The translations under genes were made by a program, and so were the position numbers. Under the pieces are notes generated by a model. The model was not told the DNA's origin. It searched no databases and saw nothing but the letters and a program-made list of their open reading frames with translations. A DNA stretch of 64,000 nt from Diplosphaera chodatii (Eukaryota > Chlorophyta > Trebouxiophyceae > Prasiolales > Stichococcaceae), in the NCBI GenBank assembly GCA_032358165.1, contig JAALGY010000004.1, positions 620,001 to 684,000 on the forward strand, written 5' to 3'. Below, piece after piece: positions 1 through 12,100 of the stretch. The stretch's first letter is position 1. Each line of letters begins with the position of its first letter.

Positions 1-3000
1 AAGCCTACGTGCCACATATAAGACACTGACCCTGCGCTCAGCATAGATCTGCACTGCACCTGCCTGTATCCACTAGCCAGCACCTTGACCTTTCGCCTGT
101 GAGTTGCGCGCCGCGAAGCAGAGCAGCCGCCCCTGGGCAGTCCAGTCCCACTGGGGGGCTTGTTGAGCTCAGGGGCTTGCCGCTGGCCATGTTGTAAGCG
201 GCAACATACTACCCTGTGCTAGCACCTTGGATGCCAGATGGTGTTGCTGCAGTCAATCACCCTGTGCTGGACTGGCGCGTCTTCAAGACGCTGCTGCCTC
301 ACCTAGCTCCCGCTCTGCGTGCTGCTCGGCAGACTTGACAGCCTCCTCGACCTGAGCTCATGCAACAGCGCACCTGCCATATGCAGCTCACATGCTTGGA
401 GTACAACATGCACACAGAAGAACCTTCACAACGCCGCAGCATGTGGCCTGCCTGCTTCTCAGCTCGCTCGCCGTGCAGCTTGGCCTTTGCCCACGCCTCA
501 TCGGTCTTGGCCTGCGTGTTGCCAGAAACGCACTTATGCAGATGGCATCATGGCAGCACCGGTCCAGGCGGTTCACCAGGCAGGCTGGCAGCCAGGCCAG
601 CCGGCGGGCCCACCCTCACCGCGGCATCGTCCGCCTCCGCCTTGGCGCGCTTCCAGCGCTCCACCAGCTGGTTCGCGGCCGCCTGCGCCGCCTCCTCCTC
701 CCGCCGCAGCCGCTCCTGCTCCGCCTGCGCACGCACACACCAGCTCAGGCATGCTGCGTGTGCATTGCCAGCCGCTCCGTCTCGACATACAGACAACAGC
801 CAACGGTCAACGATGTGGATGGCATCGTCTGTTGCAGTCCTGCTTCTGCAGCAACGCATGCAGCTCTCCTCACCACACATGCCCGCACATCTGACAACTT
901 CAGATGTGCAGCCATGACATTGTTGCAAGGAGGGCCCGGCATGCTGGCAGGAAGGCGGAAAGAGGGGCAAGCAGGCGCAGGTCACCTGCAGCGTGGCGAC
1001 CTTGTCGTGCTCGCGGGCCAGCTCCTGCTTGCGGCGCAGCACCTCCGCCCGCTGCTGCTCCAGCCGGCGCTTGATCTGCGGGCAGGACACGCGCAAGTCC
1101 TCGGTGGTTGCGTATGAGCCTCCTGGTCCCTGGGCCTACACCCCGACCAGGTGCAGGGGCTGCTGTATGCACTGAATGGGTGCCAGCCTGCAGCGCCTTC
1201 CGCATGGTTGTGGTCAGGTCTCAGCGCCCGCTCTACCATATGTGCACGCTGCCAATTGTGCACGGGCGCTGTGATCATGCTGACACTGCCGCTGAGCCTG
1301 ATATATATGGTAGTGGCACAACTGACGGGAGGAAGATCACCTCCTGCAGGGCCTGGCGGTCGGCTTCGGCCTCCGCCTTGAGGCGCTCCGCCTCCGCCAC
1401 TGTCTGGTTGGTCTCGTTGGTCGCCGCCTGCATGGCATCGCACTGAGGGTTCAGACTTCTGTCACACATGTTCGACAATTTGTCATCAACATGCGCGCAG
1501 CTTTGCTGCGCCACCGCGCCAGGAAAAGTCACTGCCAGCGCCTGCAGGCCGGTGCGGTTGCTGGCGGATGACGTCAGCACATCCTGTGGCGCTCTGGTCG
1601 AATGCAGGCTTGCCTGCAGACGGTCGCGCGCGGCAGCCAGGGCGGCGCGTGTCTTCTCCCGGTCGCCCTGCAGCTCTTCCACTTCCTTGAGGCGCGCCTT
1701 GACCGCCTCCGACTGCGTCCATCAACAGCGTTTGAATTGTGAAATGCTCTGCGAACTGGGTCACATACATGTCAGGTCCGGGGTGCGCGCCACCCTGATC
1801 TCCAAGCTTGGCATCACGACGCGAATTGGCTGCTCTGCATGCCACTGCAGCACCTCTGTGGATGTTATGTTGGTCTGCAAAACAGCAGTTGACGTGCGTC
1901 CGGGGCAGCCCCGACAGTGCATGTGCATAGCAGCCGATTGCTGATATACATGTGGCGTCACAGGCAGGGCACCTTCTCGCGCACGGTGCTCATCTCGGCG
2001 TCCAGGCGGCGGCGGGCCGCCTCGAACTTGCGCTTGGCCGCCACGGCCGCCTCCCGCTTCTCGCGCGCCGCCAGCAGCGCCTGCTCCAGCTGCTTGCGCA
2101 GCTCGTCCACCTTCTGCTCGGCCTCCAGCAGCTCCGCGCGCTTGGCTTCGTACACTTTCTGCATGCGACAGGACAGTACCACGAAGGCATCACCATTGCA
2201 TGTGCACAGAGGCTCGGCACTTTGGGCGGGACACAGCTCTGCGGATGCATTGCCAGCAGCTGTGCGGGACTGGAAATGATGGCAGCGCGCCCAGTCACAG
2301 TTAGTACTGTACTCTCGGTTGGCAGGCGCCAGGCACCTGGGTGTCCTCGGCGTCGCGGCGCATGGCGGCCAGGGTCGCCTGCTCCGCCTCCGCAGCGCGC
2401 TCCGCCTCCTCCTCCAGGCCCTTCACCTGCGCAGGCGCCGTGCATGTGTCGGTTGAACCACATGCACGCACTCGGAGCAGAGCCAGGCGACAGTGATTGC
2501 CTTGGTGCAATCTGGCTGGTGACCATGGCCCATGCTGCATCTGGCAGGTTGCATGAGGATGCCACGGGCCCATCTCCAACACAGCTGCACCGATGAAGGC
2601 ACCCGTGCTCCCGCATGCTGAGTGGGTCTCATTCTGCAGAAATACCATATGATTGCAGTCGTGGGAGCGCCTCAGAAGGATAGCAACTCTGGTTCTGGTA
2701 CCGCTCCAGCTCACCCGTGACAGCTGAGCCTCCAGCGCCACCAGGTGGGACTGCAGCGCCTTGGCCTCCTCTACCGGTCCCGCCAGCCGCTGCGCCTGCG
2801 AAGCATATGCATGAGAGAGGGCTGAGCATCTGCTGCTGTGCTGCCTGCTGAGCTTACTAGTGAGCATGCAATTGCTGACCAGACACGACGCTTACTGTTG
2901 TATCAGCATGCATCTGCAGGATGTGGGCTGGAAGTTGGTTGGTGCAGCTGCAGTGCTGACCTCCCATATAGTTGGATCTGCATCTGTCTTGCTATGCCCT

Positions 3001-5295
3001 GCTGGCGCTCGCTGCAGAGATACGCCAAGAAGAAGCGCCACCTTCATGTCGGCCTCGTGCTGCAGGCGCGCCAGCTGGCGCTCCTCGTCGGCCAGGCGGC
3101 GGGCCTGCTCCTGGGCGGCGGCGCGCGCCTCCTCCAGCTGCTTCGCCGTGTCCGCCAGGCTGGCCTGCAGCTCGTCCTCCTTGGCCTGGCTCAGCTTCTC
3201 CTGCAGGGCCGGCAGCGGGCTCGCTTGAGCGGACCTCGCATGACACCGCCAGTGACAAGTGGATGCCGGAGAAGCACGAAGGGTCAACTGCAGCCGGACA
3301 TTTCAGCAGCAATCGTGCCGCATGCGTGCAGCAGACAGCAGTGCTGAGGGGGTGCGGCAGGGGGTGGGCAGCGCGCCTGCAGCTCGTTCTCCTCCTGGCG
3401 GGCGCGCTCCGCCTTGCGCTTGGCCGACTCCGCCTCGTTGGCCAGGCGCACCACCTCCGCCGCCTTCACCTGTGGGCTCATGGCCACACTCCACTCTCAA
3501 CCTCTGTAGCAGCAAGCCCACTTGGTCAAGCGTCATCAAGCTCTTCATATTGCAGAAGCAATGTGCTGCTGCCAACTGGCCATCGTCTGCACGCCATCGC
3601 CGGTGCAACCCAGCAAAAAGTCGTATGTCGCACAGTCACCAAGCTCAGCAGGTTGTAGCACTCAGGTGATCACATAACAGGTAGCTTTCAGAAGCAACCT
3701 CTGGTTGCATGCCGTACAAACAGCAAGCAAATATGGATGACTGTAGATGCAAACCCGCCCGTGTTTGCGGGCAGCACACCTGTGCCTCACGCGACAGCTC
3801 CTGCGCCTTCTTGGTCAGAGCCGCGGCCTTCTCCCACTCCGAGTCCGCCTCCTGCACACTCTTCATCGACCTGAACAACTGACAGATGTTGAAATGTGCC
3901 TTCGCGGGATTTGGACATTACGCGCATGGGTGGTGCATCAGCAAGAGGCTGTAGCCGCGGCAGCGCACCGGTGATAGCTGGGGCTTGGGGCGCGCAACCC
4001 CGACTGTGGTCGCCACCCGATGGACAGCGCCGCCGACCGCCACCTCCACCTGCACTTGTCACACCTTGCCGTACTGTCAGGAAAGCAAGGCTATGGAGGT
4101 CGAGGCCGTTGCATACCCAACTGGCTGGTATCGGTTGGGTTGTGCCACTCGTGGCTGGACAGCGGAGCAGAAGTGTCCGATGTGTGGGCTGGCGGTGGGG
4201 GATGCACACCTTCTCTGCAATCCTGGTCATGGGTGGGGCTCCGCCCGCAGGCTCGGGCGCCGGCGGACCAGTTGGTGCAAAAACGCCGCTGTTGGTCTGG
4301 CCACCGCCGGCGTTGGCCTCTGAGGCCTGCACAGCTAGGCAGCGGGCTGTTTGTTGCTGTATCGTGAAGCCTTGCCGACAGAAGCAACCACCGCCCACAA
4401 GCATGTCAGTGGTGAGTGCATTTCTGCACAGCAACAGTCGTGGGAAGCGCAGGCACCACTCTGGCCTCGACATGAGTGCAAAGCCAGCATTTTTGGAATG
4501 TATCAAAGCAGGTGTGCAAGCGGCGCACCTGCCCCTCACGGCGATCAGTAGTCACATTGCTGCTGCCCTGATCGCGGCGGGCCTGTGCAGCAGAGGATGC
4601 AGCAGCACTTAGGGCTTGGGCGTGAGAGCAACAACCACATCGGGCTTGAAATGCTACAGCGTCTCACATGTCAGGGTTCAACGACCACCTGCTCCTCCTG
4701 CCGCTTGGTGTTGGTATCACCACTGCTCTCACCGCCTTCGGCCTGATGAAGAGGCAAAGCAGCATGTTTGCAGACGCACCTGCAGGTGCCAATATGCATA
4801 GAAAGCAACCGCTCAGATGTATTCTACACACCTGCTTCTCCTGGCGCTCAGCCTTCTCGCCGCCGCCGCTCTTCTCGTGGGTCTGTGCACCCACAGCTGA
4901 CCACGGTCAGTGCGTGACTTGCTGAACGGCAGCCTGTGAGGAGCCTTGCTCGACAGCATAGCATGTACTGGACATCAGGGTATGTGAACACAGAGCCATG
5001 ATGCACGTGTGATTTGAGGCTGCACCTGCTCCTGGCGGCCCTCCTCACGGCGCTCCTCACGGCGCTCCTTGCGCCGCTCCTGACGGGACTCTTCACGCTG
5101 CTCGGTACCCGCATCACGGGCGCCCTCCTGGCCGGCCTGGGCCTGGGAGGCGGCGCCCTTGCCGCTGCTGCGCTCGTCGCGGCGGCCCTCCTCCTTGTGG
5201 CGGCTGCCGCTGGTGCCCATCGTCACCACGGACGCGAGCTTGCTGGCCAGCTGCTGCACGGGGCTGCGGCGCTCCTCCTGCAGCAGCTTGAACAT
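1..5295 (-). CDS. Coiled-coil protein of unknown function, 3' end beyond or near left edge
   Basis: I do not recognise this family. The start is the ATG at 5295, opening an amphipathic segment MFKLLQEERR, followed by an Arg/Glu-rich stretch. Exons: 5026-5295, 4832-4882, 4689-4742, 4210-4326, 3969-4049, 3780-3851, 3377-3469, 3042-3200, 2715-2795, 2337-2426, 1973-2158, 1614-1712, 1341-1427, 986-1075, 620-724, 452-511, 303-351. This gives at least 581 residues. Residues 1-190 are low-complexity (Gly, Ser, Glu, then a Pro/Ala-rich patch at 4210-4326). From 3851 downward the protein is a nearly unbroken heptad coiled coil, for example EAERLKAEAEADRQALQE. All 16 introns between these exons are phase 0, so every exon is a whole number of codons. 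Three donors are GC rather than GT (after 3377, 1614 and 452). Below 303 an exon of a few residues and a stop are possible but I could not fix the end. A cytoskeletal, ciliary or scaffold role is only a guess. Confidence 0.75.
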
Positions 5296-6199
5296 GCCGC
5301 ATTAGCGGAGTGTATGCTCCATGCTCGGTCTGCACGCCGACAGAAGGTGTGTTGCAGCTCCATGGTACATGGTCAGGTTCGTTCGCCACCCCCAGCACAG
5401 CATGCACATCTGTGGGATCTGACTCGACAATTGCAGGTGCGTGGGACACATGACCGCCACCGTGCAATCATCTACATACTGCTAAAGATCTATCCCATTG
5501 CTACATATGCATGTATGCTTGATGGTGAACTCGGTCAGCACAGGCATCCGTGTGGGCGGGGCTGTGAATACTTAGGCAGCTGCTTTGCCTGGTGAAGTCC
5601 TTGTGGTGCAGCTCTGTGTGTGCGTCTGCTGCCGATCGTCAACCACGTCAAGACAGCAAAATTGGTTCTCACCTGCTGACCGGACGACATGAGCCGCGAC
5701 GAAAACTGTGTGTCTAGCCCCACCGCCCACTTTATGTGCGGCCAGTTATTATTGGATGGAACACCTGGGACTGCAGCAATGCAACCTGATAGCAGGCTGC
5801 TGAGGCTCTGCAAGCCGTGTACACAGAAGCGAGCACAAAGGATCGGCCGGACGGCAAGCCGAAATGCTGGAAGCTGTTGACAGCTGGCATGTAGGCCACG
5901 ATAAGCTGCTGCACAGTTGCTGACCCCCAAAGGTGTGGACTATGTCTACATTTGACGAAGCAAGATCATAAGACCATATGTGCACTGCAGCAACCTGTCT
6001 GAAAAGCAGATCGTAACTCACAAGGGAACGCCCATAACAGGCACACATCATGTGTCCGCCAGAGATAAGAAAATGATACATAGGGCGCTGCCAGCTTGTA
6101 AAGGGAGATGCTGTTGGCGCTCCTCATGCACATGAAACATGCAACAAGTTGTTAGGCTTCAAGACCCGACCCGGCCCAGCCCGGTAGAATGAAATTATT
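5296..6199. other. Intergenic, upstream of the left coiled-coil gene
   Basis: About 0.9 kb between the TPR gene stop (6200) and the coiled-coil gene start (5295), both on the minus strand. It must hold the TPR gene 3' UTR and the coiled-coil gene promoter. I see no further exon, RNA gene or repeat, and no clear TATA box or UGUAA signal on the minus strand. Confidence 0.5.
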
Positions 6200-8737
6200 T
6201 CAGCCGGCGCTGCTGCTTCTGTTGCTCTTCTCCTCGTGCTGCCGTCCAGCAAGCATTCCAGCAGCGAGCTGCCGCTCTGCCGCTTTTCCCTCCTGCTGCG
6301 CCTGCTGCAGCTCCTCCAGCAGCCGCACCGCCTCAGCGTTGCTGGCGTCCAGCTTCAGCACGGCCCCAAGGTCCTGCTGTGCCGCCTGCAAATGCAGGAC
6401 CCGCAGCAAGTCTAGGCTGACGCCCTGACGCAATGCAGGCAACATGCTGCAGGAAGATGGTGGGTTTGGGTGATCGGGGTACAAGGCTCTGTCTGCGGTG
6501 GTCTTGCCCAACATGGATGCAGGAGGTTTTCACATGGTGTGAGACTGCGGGGTACCTGTGGCTCGTGGCGGCCGATGTGCGCCTTCGCCCGCCGCAGCAG
6601 CGCCTTCTTGCTGCCGGGCTCCAGCGCCAGGGCGCGGCTGCACAGCTGCACGGCGGTGCGGAACTCGGCCTTCTCAACCGCCACCGCCGCGATGTTCAGC
6701 AGCACCGCCACCCGGTTGGCGTCCACCTCCACCTGTTGGGCAGAAGAAAGGTTCAACCATAAGCTTTTACCTGTCAAACCGTGATAGAATTCATCAATAG
6801 GGAGGTGGATAACTGAGTGGCCATGCTTGCCCGCGAATGTCACCAAATCAACCTTGCAACGGTGCAGCCAAACTTTGCCTGTGTCCAGCCACCAGGCGCT
6901 GCCTCTATTGCACCCATGACAATGGTGGGTCGACCGTGTTGCACAGATCACAGCCTTGCCTGCTCAGCTGCCGACATGCCCTGCACGTAGTCCACTATTG
7001 CGAGGGCCCGCTCGTAGTGGTGCACCGCACCGTCCAGGTCCTGAGCTTTGTAACTTTTCATTCCCCTTGCGCCGCTCCGTCAGCTGCACGATTTGAACAG
7101 ACGATGATACCCTGCTGTATTTGAACATGTGTATTCAGCTGCTGCGATCACCCCAGGATGCTCTGGTACCAGAGCATTGTTCTTGGTCATCATTCCACTG
7201 CTTTGCATCACTCGACCCATCGGGGATGCTGACGCTCGCAGAGGTCGACTATGCATCAGTGAAGCGCCTGATCGACCGAGCAACGCCCCGACGTTCCCTC
7301 AAGAGCTGCCTGTTGCGTGTCATGACCAGAGCCAGTACTCACATGTTCGTTGAGAGCGCCGACCAGCTGGTCCATGGGCAGCCGCACTGTTGCCTCCGCC
7401 GCAATCTTCTGCTGGGCATCTGGATCTGCCGCCGACTGGACCTGCAGACATGTCGCCCGGCGGTTGAACCAGATGCGACACCTCACAAGGAGGTTCATCA
7501 CTGAGCAGCCCTGTGCAAGAAGTCATATGCAAGATGTGACAGTGCCTGCATTTTGCACGGGAAACACAAAGATTGTGGACATGAGTAGCCAAATAAAGGG
7601 AGCATAGAATGCACCTGCAGGTTCATCGTCAGATTTCTGTCCAGCTCCTCAGGCGTCATGCGCCCCTCGTCAATCAGGTGCTTCGCCTGGTCCAGCATCG
7701 CCAGCACCTGCGGGCACACCTCGAACGACAACTGGTGACAGTCAGGAGCGCTAGGGGCGCACATGCCCTCACGAGTGCAATTTGCAAACAGACAGGCTGA
7801 CAAGCGCCAGGTCGACAAAGCTGCACAGCAAAGCAGATGACTACTACAGCAACTCAGTATTGGACTTCAGCACATGTGCTGCAGGCCGTCTACATGGCAT
7901 TCCCGCAATGAGAAACAGCGACATGCTGCCTGCTGTGGGGCTGCATGGCGCACACCTCGGGGTTGGTGGACCAGTTGGCGAACTGGCCTGACGGATCGTT
8001 GGCAAAGGTGCTGATCACACGCCGCAGCGTGGGTATTGCCAGGTATGGCGCGATGCTTTTTTTCGACTCCTGACCCGAGTTCAGCACCTGGGGCAGTAAG
8101 GAAGCACGTGATGGCATGCAGGTGGCGGGCCTGCTCAATGCTAGATCCAACGATCAGCTCAGAGAAACAGGAGCGGGGTTATAGGGAGACCGCAGATGCA
8201 TCAGCAGCTCGTCATCACGTCTGACATTGCAGGTGTGCAGACACTGCGTAACAGGATGCTGAAACAGTGCTTCTCCCATGATTGTTGCTGCCCGTGCACG
8301 CCCCACTCACGCAGCTTGCTATGTGCACGGCAAGCCTATTGCATACGATACGCTGCATGCCCGCTGCAATATCAGCGCTGAAGTTCAGCTTTCTTTCACC
8401 GCTGCACCTGCGCGCGAAAGTCCTTGTTGCGCTGCTTCTCCTGCCGCCGCGCCAGCTGCTGCGCAATCTTGCGTTGGTGCAGCTCCACAAGCGCCTGGCT
8501 CTCCGGCTGCCGCAGGAACTGCTCAAAGCTGGCTTGCTGCGCGAATGTGATGCACATCATGTTGACAATCATGTGTCAGGCCTGAAAACTCTGCAATTCA
8601 GCTACGCAGTAGAGCCCCGTGCAACTAAAGGCACCGCCAGAGCGGGCATGCATACAGGCAACCTGCCCAGCGAGGGGCGCGGATCGCACCATGTCACCCA
8701 TGCCACCGGCGCCGCCGTAACCCGCTGGACCGTCCAT
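6200..8737 (-). CDS. TPR-domain protein, probable co-chaperone-like adaptor; one-base frame disruption
   Basis: About 319 residues in eight exons: 8690-8737, 8408-8536, 7956-8087, 7615-7707, 7343-7441, 6987-7083, 6556-6732, 6200-6385. The start ATG at 8737 gives MDGPAGYGGAGGMGDM. Residues 17-60 are a basic Gln/Arg helix; a conserved-looking NDPSGQF..W segment follows at 7956-8087. The C-terminal half is a TPR domain: KGNEKYKAQDLDGAV then YERALAIVDY, then a second and third repeat at 6556-6732 and 6200-6385 ending in a charged tail. TPRs of this kind usually bind Hsp70/Hsp90 tails or other proteins; the partner here cannot be told. All seven introns are phase 0. The exon 6987-7083 is 97 nt, one more than a multiple of three, and the TPR consensus is recovered only if one T near 7052-7053 is skipped. 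This is either a sequencing error or a real frameshift. The exact family is unknown. Confidence 0.72.
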
Positions 8738-9110
8738 TTAGGCGAGCTATCAGGCCCTGCGACAAGCGGGATCTCCTCTGCTGTCCTACCACCCCAACAA
8801 CGCTGCTCCACAGTCGTCACTCGCTGTGCATTTCGAGTGGCAAGACATGATGAGTGTCCCTGGCGCTCTGCCACTGACACCAGTCTTTCGGACTGCAAGC
8901 TCGCGTGACGTCGATCGCATGTGATATAGTGAAGAGCGAGCTGGTGTCTGGACTTTCAGTGCCTTGTTGCACAATCCAACCACAGTACAGGCGCTTGCCC
9001 TGTCTGCACAGGATCGTTGCGAGGACTCGCAGTCGAACGCAGATCCTCACGCGCAAGTCATACGTGCGTTCACCCTACACTAAACAGACTGCACCCGCAA
9101 ACTACCTATC
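8738..9110. other. Intergenic, short
   Basis: 373 nt between the stop of the second coiled-coil gene (9111) and the TPR start (8737), same strand. I found no acceptor that would extend either gene into it, and no RNA gene. Confidence 0.45.
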
Positions 9111-12100
9111 TCACCATCCCAGGAATCTGGCCAGCTCCAGGGTGGCCTGAAAACAGTACGGCATTAGTTGGGGGAAGTTGCTCAACAGAGGCATGCGGGG
9201 TCATAGAAATAGCACTTTGCACAGTGCTCGAAGCGTGTGAAACAAGCTGATGCCCCTAACACCTATAGCACGAGGCTGCACATGCAAAACATGCCAGAGC
9301 CACTGCATCTCCAAGGTCCAGCAGGGAAGGCTGCTGCAGCAATGAGAAGTGTCGGCACATTGACAGCCGGCAGGTACTGAAGAACTCAGAGCTATCACCT
9401 AGCCGAACGTTAACGTGTCCGTGGTGCGTTGCACCCCTTAGCAACTGGTGGTGCTGTCATCAACCACCACGAGAAGGATCCAACCATTTGCTGCCGGGGC
9501 TTGGGTACTCTGTCTATTAAAACGATGCCGCTGTCCATCCTCCGGCTGTGCTGCTACCATGCTGCTCACACCCCGGCCGCAGCTGACTTACACCTGCGCT
9601 GGGTTCTGAGTGGTGCCCTCCTGCCCGTGGTGCATGAGCTTGTTCACGCCTGTGGCACAAAACCGAAACGTCAGCCAACACTGCTCAGCATGCTGCAAGA
9701 GTTGCACCTACCTGCTGGTGAATGGGCACAAAAACACATCTACACTCTGGTATCTCTCTATGCAGAATGGCACACGCTGAGGGTGCGCACCATACTCGAT
9801 CTTGCCGGCGATGCTCTCCGTCTTGTCGGACTTCTGCACCATGTGGGTCGGGTCGATACCTGCTGGCTCTGCAGGCAGCAATTGCAGCTTTTTTTAGCGT
9901 CATGATTCCACCCAAAGTCATGCGAAGCTTTTTGTCATCAATCACACGGTGCTCGAATGCCTGTCCAGTGAGCTGTGACTGTCGTGCAGATGCACCCTGC
10001 TCTGGTACCTCCCGAACCAAAGCACGTTATGATCCCTTTGTCAGCCCACCTGCCACGTTCTTGATGTAGTGGGTGTCGGACTTTGTGTCGCCGCGGGCGC
10101 CCTCCGCCTTGGCCACCTCCCACAGCTCCTCCTTGCGTGCCTGCTCACACGCAGACCACTCTTCAATGGCTGCACGGTTGATGGTCATTAAAACCGCTCA
10201 ATTCCGACCACACTGGTAGCAAACTCACACTAGCGGGCGCCGCCATGTTACCAGTTCCTATTCACAACACCGATTCACGGGTGCAGGCTTCACAGAGTGC
10301 ACAACTGCTGTCAGGCACTGTTCTGTGCGAGGGGGCCGTGGTGCGGGCGCGCACCTGGGCGAGGTCCACGCGCTCCTTGGCGGCGCGCAGCTCGGCCTCC
10401 AGCGCCGAGGCTTGCTGCGGTGGGCAGCGCGACACAGCGTCAGCGCCCGACATGTCCATGCGTGGCAGCGTGCGGCATGCTGGGTCTGCAGCGGAACGAG
10501 GTGTGGCAGAAGGCGGGAGTGCTGCTGAGACGCTGCTCGCTCGGCCGGCCAGCTGGCGTCGGGCGCACCTGGGCATACGTCTCCACGTTGTTGGCGGTGG
10601 AGCGGGCGGAGCCCTGCAGGTCCCGCTGCTCGGCGACGGCTGCCGACAGCGCCTCGCGCTGGCGGCCCATGTCTGACTCGACCGCCGCGACCTGCTGCTT
10701 TGTCTGTGGTGAAGCCATACGTCACAGCTCAATGCTGGTGTCGAAACATGCAGAGGCGTCGGGAGATGAACACCATGAGCACGCCATGGCAAGATCAATA
10801 GCACCAGTGTGCATGTGTCATCAACATGCTGGTTACGGGCAGCAGCAGGCGCCTACAGCCTACAATGTACAGTGGTTCCAGGTGGCAAGCCCCTACCCGC
10901 TGCAGCTCGGCGGCCTGGGCGTCCGCGGTGTCGGACTGCTGCTGCGCACGCGCCATGATGTCCTGCGTGTCCTTGGTCATGGCGTGCACCTGCAAGAGCA
11001 GACGCCTGTCACATAGGCACTGACATCCTGTGGCAACTTGGTGAATGCCGGGCACTTCTGGGCAGCTGGCTAGGTCGTTTGCTTGAAGGGTCATCATCTG
11101 ATGCAACCCTCCGGCAGGTGCCTGCCGACAGCACCCCATCCCCGCACGCAGGCTCACCGCCTCGCGCTTCTGGCCCAGCAGCGCGCCCAGCTCCTCGCGC
11201 TGCTGCCGCAGCCGCTCCATCGCAGAGCGGTGCCCCATCGCCTCCTGCTCCTGCACAGCATGACCGAGCATGTGCCATCAGATTGACCATGCAACAATGG
11301 CAAAACAAATGTCTGGTTGCATACTTGGATCGTAGCCCGAGCTGATGCCTGGAATGGTGCACAGCGCTCGTGCCAGGTAAGTTTCCTTCGACGTCAGCTG
11401 CGCACCTTGCGGGCGGCAACCTCCTCCGCCTCGGCCAGCTCAGCGCCGATGTCCTCGTGCTCGCCGCGCCGGCCCTCCAGGTCGCGCAGCAGCTCTGCCT
11501 CCTTCCGCCGCAGCACGTCCAGGAAGCCCTGCAGGCTGGACAGCTTGCCCGCCAGCCGCTCGCGCTCGCCCTGCAGGGTGGTGAGGCGTGATGTCAGTAC
11601 CATCTCGTAGCAGGCATGCACGCGGCCGTCACGACCATGCGGTCGATGCAAGCCATGACGCTCATCAGCGCCAGGACGCAGGACACCAACAGCTGCAGGT
11701 ATCAGGACCTCTGTGCGTGCGGGGGGCGCACCGCATGGTGCTTGTGCTTGGTGGCGAGCGGCTCCAGCTCGGCGAGGTGCTTGGCGTGGCGGGTGCGCGC
11801 CTCCTCCTCCGCCAGCCGCGCCTCGTTGAGGTCCGCCTCCAGCGCCGCCAACCGGTCGTTGTACAGCTTCGACTCCTGCACCTCCGCCTCCAGCTCCCGA
11901 CCCTGTGCAGCGGTTGCGCACGACAGGACTGAGTGCCGGAGGGGGCCATATTACGATCGCAGCACTGCGGCTCTGACTGCAGGACGGTGTACTTGCATGT
12001 GTACCTATAGCTTGAGACTCTCCGACAACAAAGTGGCCATGAGCAGTTGTGCACGCAGCCAAGCAACTGTGCATGCGCAGCAGTCGTGAAGTGAACCTTA

